Source of the DNA: Ruegeria sp. EL01
GTDB lineage: Bacteria > Pseudomonadota > Alphaproteobacteria > Rhodobacterales > Rhodobacteraceae
Length of the DNA stretch: 64,000 nt
NCBI RefSeq assembly: GCF_900313035.1
Contig: NZ_OMPS01000004.1
Span: 1-64,000, forward strand
Direction: 5' to 3'
The translations under genes and the position numbers were made by a program. This document shows, one piece after another, positions 17,501 through 25,987 of this stretch. Numbering within the stretch: position 1 is the first letter of the stretch; each line of letters opens with the position of its first letter. The notes beneath the pieces are model-generated. The model was given only the letters and a program-made list of their open reading frames with translations. It made no database searches and was not told where the DNA came from.

Positions 17501-18811
17501 TTATTGATTGGCAGATTCGAAACGGCGCAACAGGGCGTCGCCGCGTTCCTTGGCGCTGTCCATCGCTTCCTGGGCAGTCTTGTCACCAGCCCAGACGGCT
17601 TCCAGCTCTTCATCGATGATGCCGCGAATCTGGTCGAACGATCCAAGGCGCAAACCTTTCGAGTTTGCGGTAGGTTCCTTGGCCGTCATCTGGATCACGG
17701 CGATGTCTGTGCCCGGGTTCTCATCATAAAAACCAGCCGCTCGGGTCGCATCGCCAGCTTCTGATGTGATTGGTAGGTACCCGGTGTTCTGGTGCCATGC
17801 CGCCTGCACATCTGATGACGACAGGAAGCTCAGGAACTCGCCAACGCCTTTGTATTCATCAGCTTCATGACCTTCCATCACCCACAGGGATGCACCGCCG
17901 ATAATGGTGTTCTGGGGCTCGCTGGCGACGGCCTCCCAATACGGAAGCGGACGCACGTCGAATTCAAACTCGGCCTCCGAACTGATGCCAGCATAACCAG
18001 CCGAGCTTTCGGTGAAGAGGGCGCATTCGCCCGCCCGGAAGTTCGCACCACCTTCATTTCTGCGGCCGGTGTAGATGAACTTGCCGTCTTTGGCCCAATC
18101 CCCCATGGCGGTCAGGTGTGCCACCTGAGCGGGGCCGTTCAGCATCAGCTCGGTATCAAGGCCAGCAAACCCGTTGTCCTGAGACGCAAACGGAACGTCG
18201 TGATAAGCTGAGAAATTCTCCAAGTGGATCCAGCTTTGCCAAGCGGTTACAAGTGGGCACTCTTCCCCGCCAGCCTTGAGTTGATCAAGTACGGCCCCGA
18301 CATTTTCCCAGGTCGACAGATCAGTGTCAGGATCTACACCCGCCGCTGTCATCGCATCACGATTGACCCACAATACGGGCGTCGAGGAGTTGAAAGGCAG
18401 CGAAAGCATATCGCCGTCCGTCGTGGTGTAGTACCCTTTCACAGAGCCGATATAGGCGTCCGGGTCGAATGAAGCGCCACTTTCGGCCATCACCTCATAA
18501 ACCGGTCTGACCGCGCCTGCGGCGGACATCATTGTTGCGGTTCCGACTTCGAACACCATCAGGATATGGGGCTGTTCGCTGGCGCGAAACGCGGCGATAC
18601 CAGCATTCAATGTCTCAGAATAGTTACCCTTGTGGCTTTCCACTACGACATAGTCGCTCTGGCTGGCGTTGAATTCCTCAACCTGTGCCGTCACCAGTTC
18701 GCCCAAGCGCCCTGTAAAGGCGTGCCAGAACTGAACTTCGGTCTGCGCCAATGCCGCCACTGGCGACAACACAGTGGTTACGGCCAATGCGCCGAGTAGA
18801 TTCTTAGTCAT
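17501..18811 (-). CDS. ugpB: Glycerol-3-phosphate-binding periplasmic protein UgpB
   Basis: The 436-residue protein has a Sec signal (MTKNLLGALAVTTVLSPVAALA, cleavage before QTEVQFW). The mature part matches UgpB: VQFWHAFTGRLGELV, VESHKGNYSETLNAGIAAFR, ILMVFEVGTATMMSA, FNSSTPVLWVNRD. The fold is the solute-binding type 1 family (MalE-like). The start at 18811 is chosen because GGGAGGA stands five bases upstream; a longer reading to 18823 lacks one. UgpB delivers sn-glycerol-3-phosphate or glycerophosphodiesters to UgpAEC. The promoter region carries several dyads next to the divergent LysR gene. Confidence 0.92.
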   Translation of the reverse strand: MTKNLLGALAVTTVLSPVAALAQTEVQFWHAFTGRLGELVTAQVEEFNASQSDYVVVESHKGNYSETLNAGIAAFRASEQPHILMVFEVGTATMMSAAGAVRPVYEVMAESGASFDPDAYIGSVKGYYTTTDGDMLSLPFNSSTPVLWVNRDAMTAAGVDPDTDLSTWENVGAVLDQLKAGGEECPLVTAWQSWIHLENFSAYHDVPFASQDNGFAGLDTELMLNGPAQVAHLTAMGDWAKDGKFIYTGRRNEGGANFRAGECALFTESSAGYAGISSEAEFEFDVRPLPYWEAVASEPQNTIIGGASLWVMEGHEADEYKGVGEFLSFLSSSDVQAAWHQNTGYLPITSEAGDATRAAGFYDENPGTDIAVIQMTAKEPTANSKGLRLGSFDQIRGIIDEELEAVWAGDKTAQEAMDSAKERGDALLRRFESANQ

Positions 18812-18823
18812 GGTTCCTCCCAT

Positions 18824-18839
18824 GCATCATTTTTGATGC
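18824..18839. promoter_or_regulatory. Perfect dyad just upstream of ugpB
   Basis: GCATCA-TTTT-TGATGC is a 6-bp perfect inverted repeat 12 bases from the ugpB start, overlapping its leader. It could be an operator or a small mRNA hairpin. Confidence 0.4.
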
Positions 18840-18848
18840 GTCAGTTAA

Positions 18849-18873
18849 CACCGTGCGCATCGCGTACACGGTG
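18849..18873. promoter_or_regulatory. Candidate operator in the ugpB-LysR divergent region
   Basis: CACCGTG and CACGGTG form a perfect 7-bp inverted repeat with an 11-bp spacer (centre to centre 18 bp), which fits binding by a dimeric regulator. It lies between the two divergent genes, closer to ugpB. No Pho-box pair was found by eye here. Confidence 0.45.
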
Positions 18874-18909
18874 GACTTGATACTTTTACGACGTTACCGC
18901 CGGAAAATC

Positions 18910-18929
18910 ATAATTCAAGTTTTGATTAT
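18910..18929. promoter_or_regulatory. A/T-rich dyad resembling a LysR (T-N11-A) box
   Basis: ATAATTCAAG/TTTTGATTAT is an imperfect 20-bp dyad with ATAAT...ATTAT arms, 62-81 bp upstream of the LysR gene start. Autoregulated LysR-type proteins usually bind such a site in the shared divergent promoter. Confidence 0.45.
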
Positions 18930-18990
18930 TGGGCTGGAACATAACATTGCATTATACTGTGGTGAAATGCGGCGGCCGACAGGACAGGGA

Positions 18991-19908
18991 ATGCGACAAA
19001 CACTGAGAGTCAGGCAGCTTGAGGCACTTATGGCTGTGACAGTTAACGGTTCTATGACGGCCGCCGCTGCGGACCTTGGTATCAGTCAGCCAGCTGTAAG
19101 TCGTCTTCTGGCCGATCTTGAGAAAACCCTTGGTTTTCAGCTTTTTGATCGCCGTGATGGCCGGTTGGTCCCTTCGCAAGAGGTGCGTTTTCTACAGCCC
19201 AGCGTCGAACGTGTTCTGGAGTTGATGACTCAGATATCCGATGTCAGCCAGGATATCACCCAACGAAAAGCCGGCCATATTCGCGTCGCCTGCCTTCCGG
19301 GATTTGCCACAAGCCACATGCCAAGGGTCATCGCAAACTTTCTGAAAGACCGGCCCGGCGTGACCATGACCATCGAACCGGACAGACCAGAGCGTATCCT
19401 GGAATGGATGATCGGCGAGCAATACGATTTTGGTGTCACCGATGGGTTTAACGGACATCCCGCAGTCGAAAGCAGGGATGTGAACGTCCGAACCGTATGC
19501 GTGTTTCAGGCCGGGCATCCTCTGGAAAAAGTCGCGGAAGTTACGCCAGCCGATTTGGCGCATGAGAAGATCATTCACACACGGCGCGACAGCGATTTCT
19601 TTATTCGGCTGTCTAAGACGTTTCAAAACGCCGAAGTCCCGCTCAATTCTCACATTGAGGTGCGCCAATTCACAGCAGCTTGCGAATTGGTGGTTCAGGG
19701 GGTTGGTGTTTCAATCGTCAGCGAACTGGATGCCGTCAAATATGTAGATCTGGGATTGAGCTACCGCCCCTTCCAGCCCTTCCAGCCGCATACCTTATCA
19801 CTGGTTCGTCCGGTTCTGAAACAACCTTCCTTGGTAACGCTGGAGTTCATCGAACAATTCAGCGACAGTCTGCGCCCCTTCATGGTCCAGGACGGGGATG
19901 CAAAATAG
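18991..19908 (+). CDS. LysR-family transcriptional regulator
   Basis: The 305-residue protein has an N-terminal winged helix (LRVRQLEALMAVTVNGSMTA, then DLGISQPAVSRLLADLEKTLG and LFDRRDGRL). A type 2 periplasmic-binding-like effector domain follows (HIRVACLPGFATSHMPRVI). The start at 18991 follows AGGACAGGGA; the open frame upstream to 18853 runs through the operator region and is unlikely to be coding. It is divergent from ugpBAEC and upstream of the CpdB-like gene, so it probably controls one or both. The ligand is unknown. Confidence 0.9.
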   Translation: MRQTLRVRQLEALMAVTVNGSMTAAAADLGISQPAVSRLLADLEKTLGFQLFDRRDGRLVPSQEVRFLQPSVERVLELMTQISDVSQDITQRKAGHIRVACLPGFATSHMPRVIANFLKDRPGVTMTIEPDRPERILEWMIGEQYDFGVTDGFNGHPAVESRDVNVRTVCVFQAGHPLEKVAEVTPADLAHEKIIHTRRDSDFFIRLSKTFQNAEVPLNSHIEVRQFTAACELVVQGVGVSIVSELDAVKYVDLGLSYRPFQPFQPHTLSLVRPVLKQPSLVTLEFIEQFSDSLRPFMVQDGDAK

Positions 19909-20120
19909 ACCGTTGGTTCACGCACTGATTTGGCAGGTGCCCCCCGCCGCGTGCCACCCAATTGAAAGGCTCTGCTTTACTCGACCCAGAGAATGGTATC
20001 AAATTGATCCGGTAAGTCATCACAGGCTCAACGCTCGCGATGTTTTCCGGCTCTGCGTCACATGTCTGTTGTCAAAAGCATCCAGAAATCGCGTCGACCA
20101 ACAACTCTGAAAGGTGCCAA

Positions 20121-22100
20121 ATGCCCCATACCCGTCGTTCCCCTATTTCGCGCCGTCAGTTTCTTGCAACAACCGCAACCGGCGCGGCCGTAATTGCCCT
20201 GCATCCATACTCTGCTTCTGCGGCGAGCAATCAGGCGCATCTGCGGATCATGGAAACCACGGACATTCATGTTCACGTGTTCCCATATGACTATTATGCG
20301 GACAAACCGCGTGACACTGTTGGCCTGTCTCGGGCTGCGTCGATCATTAATGAGATCCGGTCAGAAGCAACCAATTCGCTGTTGGTCGACAATGGCGATT
20401 TCCTGCAGGGCAACCCGATGGGCGACTACATCGCTTACGAACGTGGTATGAATGAAGGCGACAGCCACCCGATCATTACCGCATTCAACACCATCGGCTA
20501 CGATGCGGCCACTTTGGGGAACCACGAATTCAACTACGGTCTGAGCTTCCTGGAAAAGTCGCTGGCAGGGGCCGAGTTCCCTGTTGTGCTGGCGAATATT
20601 GCCAAGGAAAAGGGCGGGACTCCGCGCGAAGACAAAACCTTGGTCAAGCCTTATGCAATCCTCGAGCGTGAGATCGAATTGGGCGATGGCTCCAAGCACC
20701 CGATCAAGATCGGCGTCATCGGATTTACACCTCCTCAGATCATGAACTGGGACCGTAAGCATCTGGAAGGCAATGTCGAAGCGCGCGACATTGTCGAAAC
20801 CGCCAAAGCCTATGTACCGGAAATGCAAGAGCAGGGCTGTGATCTGATCATTGCCTTGTCGCATTCGGGGATCGGAGATGCAGACCATGCGGACGGGATG
20901 GAAAATGCGTCGGTTGTGCTGGCAGGTGTTGAGGGCATCGATGCACTGGTGACTGGGCACAACCATTTGGTGTTCCCGTCACCTACTTTTGCGGATCTTC
21001 CTGGCATCGACGTCGACAAAGGCACATTGATGGGCAAACCAGCCGTCATGGGCGGATTTTGGGGATCGCATCTGGGATTGTTGGATTTGTTGCTGGAACG
21101 AGATGGCAATGCGTGGCGCGTGGTCACAACCACGTCCGAGGCGCGCCCAATCTCGCAGCGTAATGAGGACCGGTCGGTCACAGCGCTGGTCGGAGACGAC
21201 CAAACAGTACTGGATTCAGTGACCACTGATCACGAAGAAACACTGGCATATGTTCGCCGTGCGGTCGGTAAAACCTCCGCCCCGTTGCACAGCTATTTCG
21301 CACTTGTTGCAGATGATCCATCTGTACAAATCGTGTCCATCGCCCAAAAATGGTACATCGAAGAGATGCTGAAAGGCACCGAACATGAGGGTTTGCCGAT
21401 CCTGTCGGCGGCAGCCCCTTTCAAGGCCGGAGGTCGGGGAGGTCCGGATTATTACACCGACGTACCGGTCGGTGATGTCGCCATCAAGAACGTGGCAGAC
21501 CTGTATCTTTATCCCAACACAGTGCGCGCTGTGCGTGTGTCTGGCGCACAAGTGCGCGGCTGGCTGGAACGTTCGGCTGGAATGTTCAATCAGATCGAAG
21601 CGGGTTCAAAAGATGCCATCCTGCTGAACCCATCCTTCCCGTCGTACAATTTCGACGTCATGGATGGCGTCACCTATCAGATCGACCTTTCTCAACCCTC
21701 ACGGTTTGGCCCGGATGGCGAAGATCTCAACCCCGATGCGGCGCGTATCGTCAACCTCGCGTTCGACGGCGCGCCAGTGACGGATGACATGGAATTCATC
21801 ATCGCGACCAACAACTATCGCGCGTCCGGTGGGGGCTCATTCCCCGGAGCAAAAGGCGATACCGTGGTGTTTGAAGCTCCGGACACCAATCGCGACGTCA
21901 TTGTGCGCTACATTGTCGAGCAGGGGACGATTGATCCAAAGGCCGACGGCAACTGGTCTTTTGCACCGCTTGAGGACACCACTGTCTTGTTTGAGACTGG
22001 CCCGAGCGCCCGCGGATACATGAGCGATGTCAATGGCATATCGATTGAGGATGCCGGCGACGGAGCGGACGGTTTTGCGGCATTCCGCATCAAGCTTTAG
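20121..22100 (+). CDS. cpdB: 2',3'-cyclic-nucleotide 2'-phosphodiesterase/3'-nucleotidase (CpdB-like), Tat-exported
   Basis: The 659-residue protein starts with a Tat signal (SPISRRQFLATTATGAAVIAL). A metallophosphatase domain follows, with METTDIHVHVFPYDYY (CpdB-type DxH), LLVDNGDFLQGNP, LGNHEFNYG, LSHSGIGDADH and TGHNHL. The C-terminal 5'-nucleotidase domain includes NNYRASGGGSFPG. It releases nucleosides and phosphate from cyclic or 3'-nucleotides in the periplasm. The start at 20121 follows AAGGTG. With ugp upstream it makes a phosphorus-scavenging group. Confidence 0.92.
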   Translation: MPHTRRSPISRRQFLATTATGAAVIALHPYSASAASNQAHLRIMETTDIHVHVFPYDYYADKPRDTVGLSRAASIINEIRSEATNSLLVDNGDFLQGNPMGDYIAYERGMNEGDSHPIITAFNTIGYDAATLGNHEFNYGLSFLEKSLAGAEFPVVLANIAKEKGGTPREDKTLVKPYAILEREIELGDGSKHPIKIGVIGFTPPQIMNWDRKHLEGNVEARDIVETAKAYVPEMQEQGCDLIIALSHSGIGDADHADGMENASVVLAGVEGIDALVTGHNHLVFPSPTFADLPGIDVDKGTLMGKPAVMGGFWGSHLGLLDLLLERDGNAWRVVTTTSEARPISQRNEDRSVTALVGDDQTVLDSVTTDHEETLAYVRRAVGKTSAPLHSYFALVADDPSVQIVSIAQKWYIEEMLKGTEHEGLPILSAAAPFKAGGRGGPDYYTDVPVGDVAIKNVADLYLYPNTVRAVRVSGAQVRGWLERSAGMFNQIEAGSKDAILLNPSFPSYNFDVMDGVTYQIDLSQPSRFGPDGEDLNPDAARIVNLAFDGAPVTDDMEFIIATNNYRASGGGSFPGAKGDTVVFEAPDTNRDVIVRYIVEQGTIDPKADGNWSFAPLEDTTVLFETGPSARGYMSDVNGISIEDAGDGADGFAAFRIKL

Positions 22101-22188
22101 AAACGCTTATCTGGCGCGAACAAAGTGGTCAGTCTGAAGCCCTTCGAACTGATGTCCTGATTTGGACACACAAAAACCTATGGAAGAA

Positions 22189-22222
22189 GGGGGTGGGCGC
22201 GCTATTCGCACCGCGCTCCCCC
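22189..22222. terminator. GC-rich hairpin between convergent genes
   Basis: GGGGGTGGGCGCG and CGCGCTCCCCC can pair around a 10-nt loop between the ends of the CpdB-like gene and the hydrolase gene. It probably terminates transcription from one or both sides. The stem is imperfect. Confidence 0.45.
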
Positions 22223-22238
22223 AATCACTTAAGGTTTT

Positions 22239-23114
22239 TCAGTTTGCAAGCCAGCTATTCAAAGTCTCGAAGAACGCCGCGTTTTCTTCGATGAACGGAT
22301 AGTGGCCAGAGTCCTCGAATATGGCGAGTTCTGCGTTCGGCATTAAGGTCGCAATCCGCTCTGCCCCGGGTTCGGGTGGTGTAATGCCGTCGTGGCGGCC
22401 AGCTACAACTAGGGTCCGCGTTTGGACATTGGGCAACTGTTCAAGGGTGTTGAAACTGCCGAGTAAGCCGCCGGCGGCGTTCCACGCGCGATGCTCATAT
22501 ACCGTGCGCGCATCTAAATCGTCGCCTACTTCGGGATCCCATTGATGGAAGTACATTTGCACGACGGGATTCCAAGTTGCCTGCCAGTCTGCATCGTCCG
22601 CCATGGGCTGCGTGAAGAGCTTCCCGAAGGCTTTCATATTCTCTTCAGGACCAGATACCGTAGGCTGATAGTCAAAGGCCGGGACAGTGTTGATCAACAC
22701 CAAACCGTCAAGCCGATCCGGATGAGATGTCGCAAATTCCTGACCAATGAAGCCACCGTATGAATGCCCGATCAAGGTGAACGTGTCGTGCCCAAGCAGT
22801 GTCATCAATTCCGCCGCATCGGATGTGAGGCGATCAAATGTCATGTCCGCATAGTCATCAGGTCTATCCGAGCGGCCATTCCCGAAATGATCATAATAGA
22901 CGACTGTGTTTGTTGCTGACAGTTGATCGAAATAGGGGCGTAGGTAGTCGTGGCTTAGCCCCAGACCCCCGTGCATAATCAGGATCGGTGGTCCCTTTCC
23001 GATGGCTTCGTAGTAAAGATTTGCACCGTTCACTTCGGCAATCTCCGCAACCGCTGAGCCTGCAAGTATAGCGGCGGTGACCGTGGCGCCGGTTAGAAAC
23101 CTAACACTATTCAT
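22239..23114 (-). CDS. Exported alpha/beta hydrolase (proline iminopeptidase/epoxide hydrolase-like)
   Basis: The 291-residue protein has a Sec signal (MNSVRFLTGATVTAAILAGS, AVA cleavage). The alpha/beta hydrolase fold shows the HGG oxyanion segment (ILIMHGGLGLSHDYL), nucleophile elbow LIGHSYGGFIG, acid in VVAGRHDGITPP and His in EDSGHYPFIEE. The start at 23114 follows GAGGAGG. The substrate is unknown; an ester or peptide in the periplasm is possible. It is a single gene, convergent with cpdB. Confidence 0.85.
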   Translation of the reverse strand: MNSVRFLTGATVTAAILAGSAVAEIAEVNGANLYYEAIGKGPPILIMHGGLGLSHDYLRPYFDQLSATNTVVYYDHFGNGRSDRPDDYADMTFDRLTSDAAELMTLLGHDTFTLIGHSYGGFIGQEFATSHPDRLDGLVLINTVPAFDYQPTVSGPEENMKAFGKLFTQPMADDADWQATWNPVVQMYFHQWDPEVGDDLDARTVYEHRAWNAAGGLLGSFNTLEQLPNVQTRTLVVAGRHDGITPPEPGAERIATLMPNAELAIFEDSGHYPFIEENAAFFETLNSWLAN

Positions 23115-23461
23115 AATGACCTCCTCACTTCGGATTTTGGCTGACACACCTGAGTTTACAGGCCTGGTTCAGGTTTTGGACCCACTCATTTGGTCGAGGG
23201 TGGCGCTTGTGTGGAGGGCGCCAACTGACAATGCAAAAAGCCCATCTTTTGACCGTTGATGAGGAAAAAAGGTTTTAAACCAAGGCATTTCCTTACCGGC
23301 GTCTCCTCGAGAACAAAATTTGGACGCAATGAGAAATTTTAACAAACTGGCCTGAGTCTGGTTTTGGGAACCGCGGTGTTCCTTTGACCTCAGGCTGGAA
23401 TGGGGGCTCCGCACGATGGGGTCGGTTCCCATCATGTTGTAAAGTTAAAAGGTGTCGATAG
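23115..23461. other. Intergenic region between divergent hydrolase and FHA genes
   Basis: This region should hold the hydrolase promoter at the left and the promoter of the FHA-kinase cluster at the right. No gene is convincing on either strand. The last 20 bases before the FHA start have only a weak GGTG-like ribosome site. Confidence 0.5.
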
Positions 23462-24352
23462 ATGTTTAAATACAAAAGCCCACTGAGCCGGATTCTCGAT
23501 GGAACAAGCGCGCCAGCCGAAGCAGGCGGAGAAGCAGCCGATCAGAATGAAGGCGTTGAAGTTTTCAAAGATACAGATGTTTTGCGTCGGACGCTGTCCG
23601 GGGAACGCCTGGAACAAGAGCCTCATGATGAGATCTCCGATCCGGTAGCTGACGAAGGTGAGCCAGAGGTTGACGCTGATACAGTATCTGAACCGGCTGA
23701 GGATGAGGCGAGCGCTGCACCGGCTATCGAACTTGTAGAGATTACAAATGACACTTCTCAGAATGAAGATGTTGCATTCTCTTTTGAGCCTGTGCCCAAA
23801 GTTGAAACCACGACAGTAGCCGAGGTTGCGCCTGAGCCTGTTGTGGTACCCGAGGCTGCGCCTGCCAGTGCGGACGCACCAGAAGCTTTGGCCTCAAGCC
23901 GGCGCAAACGCGTGAAAACGACCTTTATTGGTTTTGAACAGCCAGAGAACCGCGTTCAGAACCTGATGGACAGCGCTCCGGTTGCCAAATCAGAAGCCGT
24001 TCGTGTGACTTTCCCTGTCGGTTGGCTGGTCATATCCGATGGACCTGGTCGCGGCACCAGCGTCGCTTTGTCAGGTGGTCTTATGCAAATCGGCCGCAAC
24101 GACGATCAATCCATTCAATTGGATTTCGGCGACAGCGGTATTTCGCGCAGCAATCATGCTGTGATTGCGTATGATCCCGAAGATCGCAAATGCTATCTGG
24201 GTCACGGAGGCAAAGCCAATCTTGTGCGCTTGAACGGTGGTCCGGTGCTGAGCACGGTGCCGCTTGCAAGTGGCGACAGCATTCGGATCAGCGAAACCAC
24301 GATGCGGTTTGTTGCATTCTGTGATGAGACATTCGACTGGCAGGACGACTAA
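23462..24352 (+). CDS. FHA-domain protein with long acidic N-terminal region
   Basis: The 296-residue protein has a low-complexity acidic, Pro/Ala/Val-rich region (residues 15-145), then a basic turn RRKRVKTTFIGFEQ (147-160). A C-terminal FHA domain follows (about 187-285) with LMQIGRNDDQSIQLDF and ISRSNHAVI, giving the GR, S and NH phosphothreonine-binding residues. It has no signal and no TM, so it is cytoplasmic. It is the first gene of the cluster that ends with a Ser/Thr kinase and a PP2C phosphatase, whose phosphothreonine signal it probably reads. The Thr pair in VKTTFIGFE could itself be the kinase target, as in GarA/OdhI-type proteins; this is inference. Confidence 0.85.
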   Translation: MFKYKSPLSRILDGTSAPAEAGGEAADQNEGVEVFKDTDVLRRTLSGERLEQEPHDEISDPVADEGEPEVDADTVSEPAEDEASAAPAIELVEITNDTSQNEDVAFSFEPVPKVETTTVAEVAPEPVVVPEAAPASADAPEALASSRRKRVKTTFIGFEQPENRVQNLMDSAPVAKSEAVRVTFPVGWLVISDGPGRGTSVALSGGLMQIGRNDDQSIQLDFGDSGISRSNHAVIAYDPEDRKCYLGHGGKANLVRLNGGPVLSTVPLASGDSIRISETTMRFVAFCDETFDWQDD

Positions 24353-24801
24353 ACTATGCAGCCAATTCGACCTTTGGTGCGACCCGGTTGCCGACATAGA
24401 TGACGATGTCGCACCAGAGTGATCCCACGGTGTGTTCTACTGGGTCGGGTAATTTCTCAAGACAGCTCGGTGCCGAAGACAACCCGTCTTTGCAGGTAGA
24501 AATCAGCGTGGTGGATACTGCGACAGCAACCCGAACAGGGATTCCGGCCTGATCATTTCCAACGACCTGTAAACTTCACAATCGTCGAAAATGGGTTTGA
24601 AGATAATGCCACGATTGCGCTTCTCAAACAATGAGGTGGCGCAATTTACCTTTAAAATACATACGTTTGCGCGATCAATTCAGGGCGCGAACCGGTCCTA
24701 AAATCACCACATATTCTTCTTGGGTGGACCACATTGGCATCCGTAATGTCGCAGTAAGTACAAGCGGTGGGTTAACGATTAAAAGGGTAAGGTTGACTGC
24801 T
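24353..24801. other. Long intergenic region inside the FHA-kinase cluster
   Basis: Nearly 450 bases separate the FHA gene from the PilJ-domain gene. A 50-codon open frame (about 24399-24551) has no recognisable motif or good ribosome site. The 24590-24760 part is A/T-rich and may carry a promoter for the downstream genes, so the cluster may have two transcription starts. Confidence 0.4.
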
Positions 24802-25701
24802 ATGAAACTAAACAGACGCGCGTTCATGAACAGCGCTTCACTAGCTGCGATTGCGACGTTACTGCCGGTTGGCGGGAACGCATTGGCAATGGCCGTTGGT
24901 CAGGTTGCGCACAGAATTTTGGCCGCTGACAAGCTAAGCTTTCTGACCGAAAAGGTCGCAAAGGCGGTTGTGCTTCTAAGCCTGGGTGCAGAGGTCGAAA
25001 AGGACCTCAAGGAACTGCAGCATGCGCATGATGAATTCGACGACATCCTGCTGGGCTTCAAAGAGGGCAAAGGCTCGTCAGGTGTTGACCGCGAACGCTT
25101 TGTTTCGGTGAACAATGCCCTGAAAGAAGTGGAAGCACTTTGGGCCCCCTACCGTACAGCTATCGAGGAAATCATCGAGGCTGGGTCGGTCGACGATGAA
25201 CACCTTCACCTTATCGTAGACAATGATGAGGTTCTGGAAAAAGCCTGCCATGAGGTTGTTCGCAAGCTGGAAGAGGCTTACGGCGACGTAGACATCGATA
25301 TTGCGTTGGCATTGGCATTGGATTTTGCGGGCCGTCAGCGGATGTACACGCAAAAAATCTGCAAAGAGATCGCTCTGGCCGCGACAGGTAAAGAAACTGC
25401 CGAGCATCACAAGAAGTTCAAAAAGAACGCCAAGAAATTCGGCAAGATCATCGATGTTTTGATCGAGGGCGGCAGCAGTTCGATCACGATGGCAAAACCA
25501 CCCAGCAATGCGGCGCTTAAGGCTCTGACAGAAGTCCAGACGCATTGGGCCAAAATGCAGCCAGTTGTCGAACAGCTTGACAGCCAGGAAGTGCCCAATA
25601 TCGATGACGTCACGCATTTCTGCGCTGAAATGGATGTTCTGGAAATCGAATCAGAAAAAGCCGCCTTGCTGTATGAAGAGGCGATCAAACTGGATTCCTA
25701 A
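24802..25701 (+). CDS. Tat-exported protein with tandem PilJ-type (NarX-like) sensor domains
   Basis: The 299-residue protein begins with a twin-arginine signal (MKLNRRAFMNSASLAAIATL). The exported part is all-helical. Its second half contains AGRQRMYTQKICKEI (from residue 176), the hallmark of the PilJ/NarX-type four-helix ligand-sensing domain, ending with WAKMQPVVEQL. The first half repeats the plan in degenerate form (AADKLSFLTEKVAKAVVLLS, ending LWAPYRTAIEEII), so two copies stand in tandem. There is no membrane anchor or signalling domain, unlike PilJ receptors. In this cluster it may be a periplasmic ligand-binding or adaptor protein. The start at 24802 fits the Tat signal; the frame is open upstream to 24631. 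Confidence 0.82.
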   Translation: MKLNRRAFMNSASLAAIATLLPVGGNALAMAVGQVAHRILAADKLSFLTEKVAKAVVLLSLGAEVEKDLKELQHAHDEFDDILLGFKEGKGSSGVDRERFVSVNNALKEVEALWAPYRTAIEEIIEAGSVDDEHLHLIVDNDEVLEKACHEVVRKLEEAYGDVDIDIALALALDFAGRQRMYTQKICKEIALAATGKETAEHHKKFKKNAKKFGKIIDVLIEGGSSSITMAKPPSNAALKALTEVQTHWAKMQPVVEQLDSQEVPNIDDVTHFCAEMDVLEIESEKAALLYEEAIKLDS

Positions 25702-25987
25702 TTTCCGGCCTTAATTTCGACTGTTCCAAGTCTCAGTCGTAAACGTAACCGGTTTTCACATGAGAGAGAAAACATCTTTCAACAACCAAAGATTACCCCT
25801 GAAAAACAGAGTGCAGGCCTCGTGATCTTTGGCAGTTAGAAACAGGTGAAAACCAGCTTTGTGGCTCAATCGCTTTCTTAATTGGAAAAGCAACGAAATC
25901 GAAACGATGCCACAATCCCGACCTTTTTGTTGCACAAAAATAGTGCATCAAAACTACATCAAAAGAGTGCTGACTCGAGGAGTTAAG

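Noticed and set aside
24399-24551. 50-codon open frame between the FHA and PilJ genes
   Set aside because: No ribosome-binding site, no motif and unremarkable composition; treated as intergenic.
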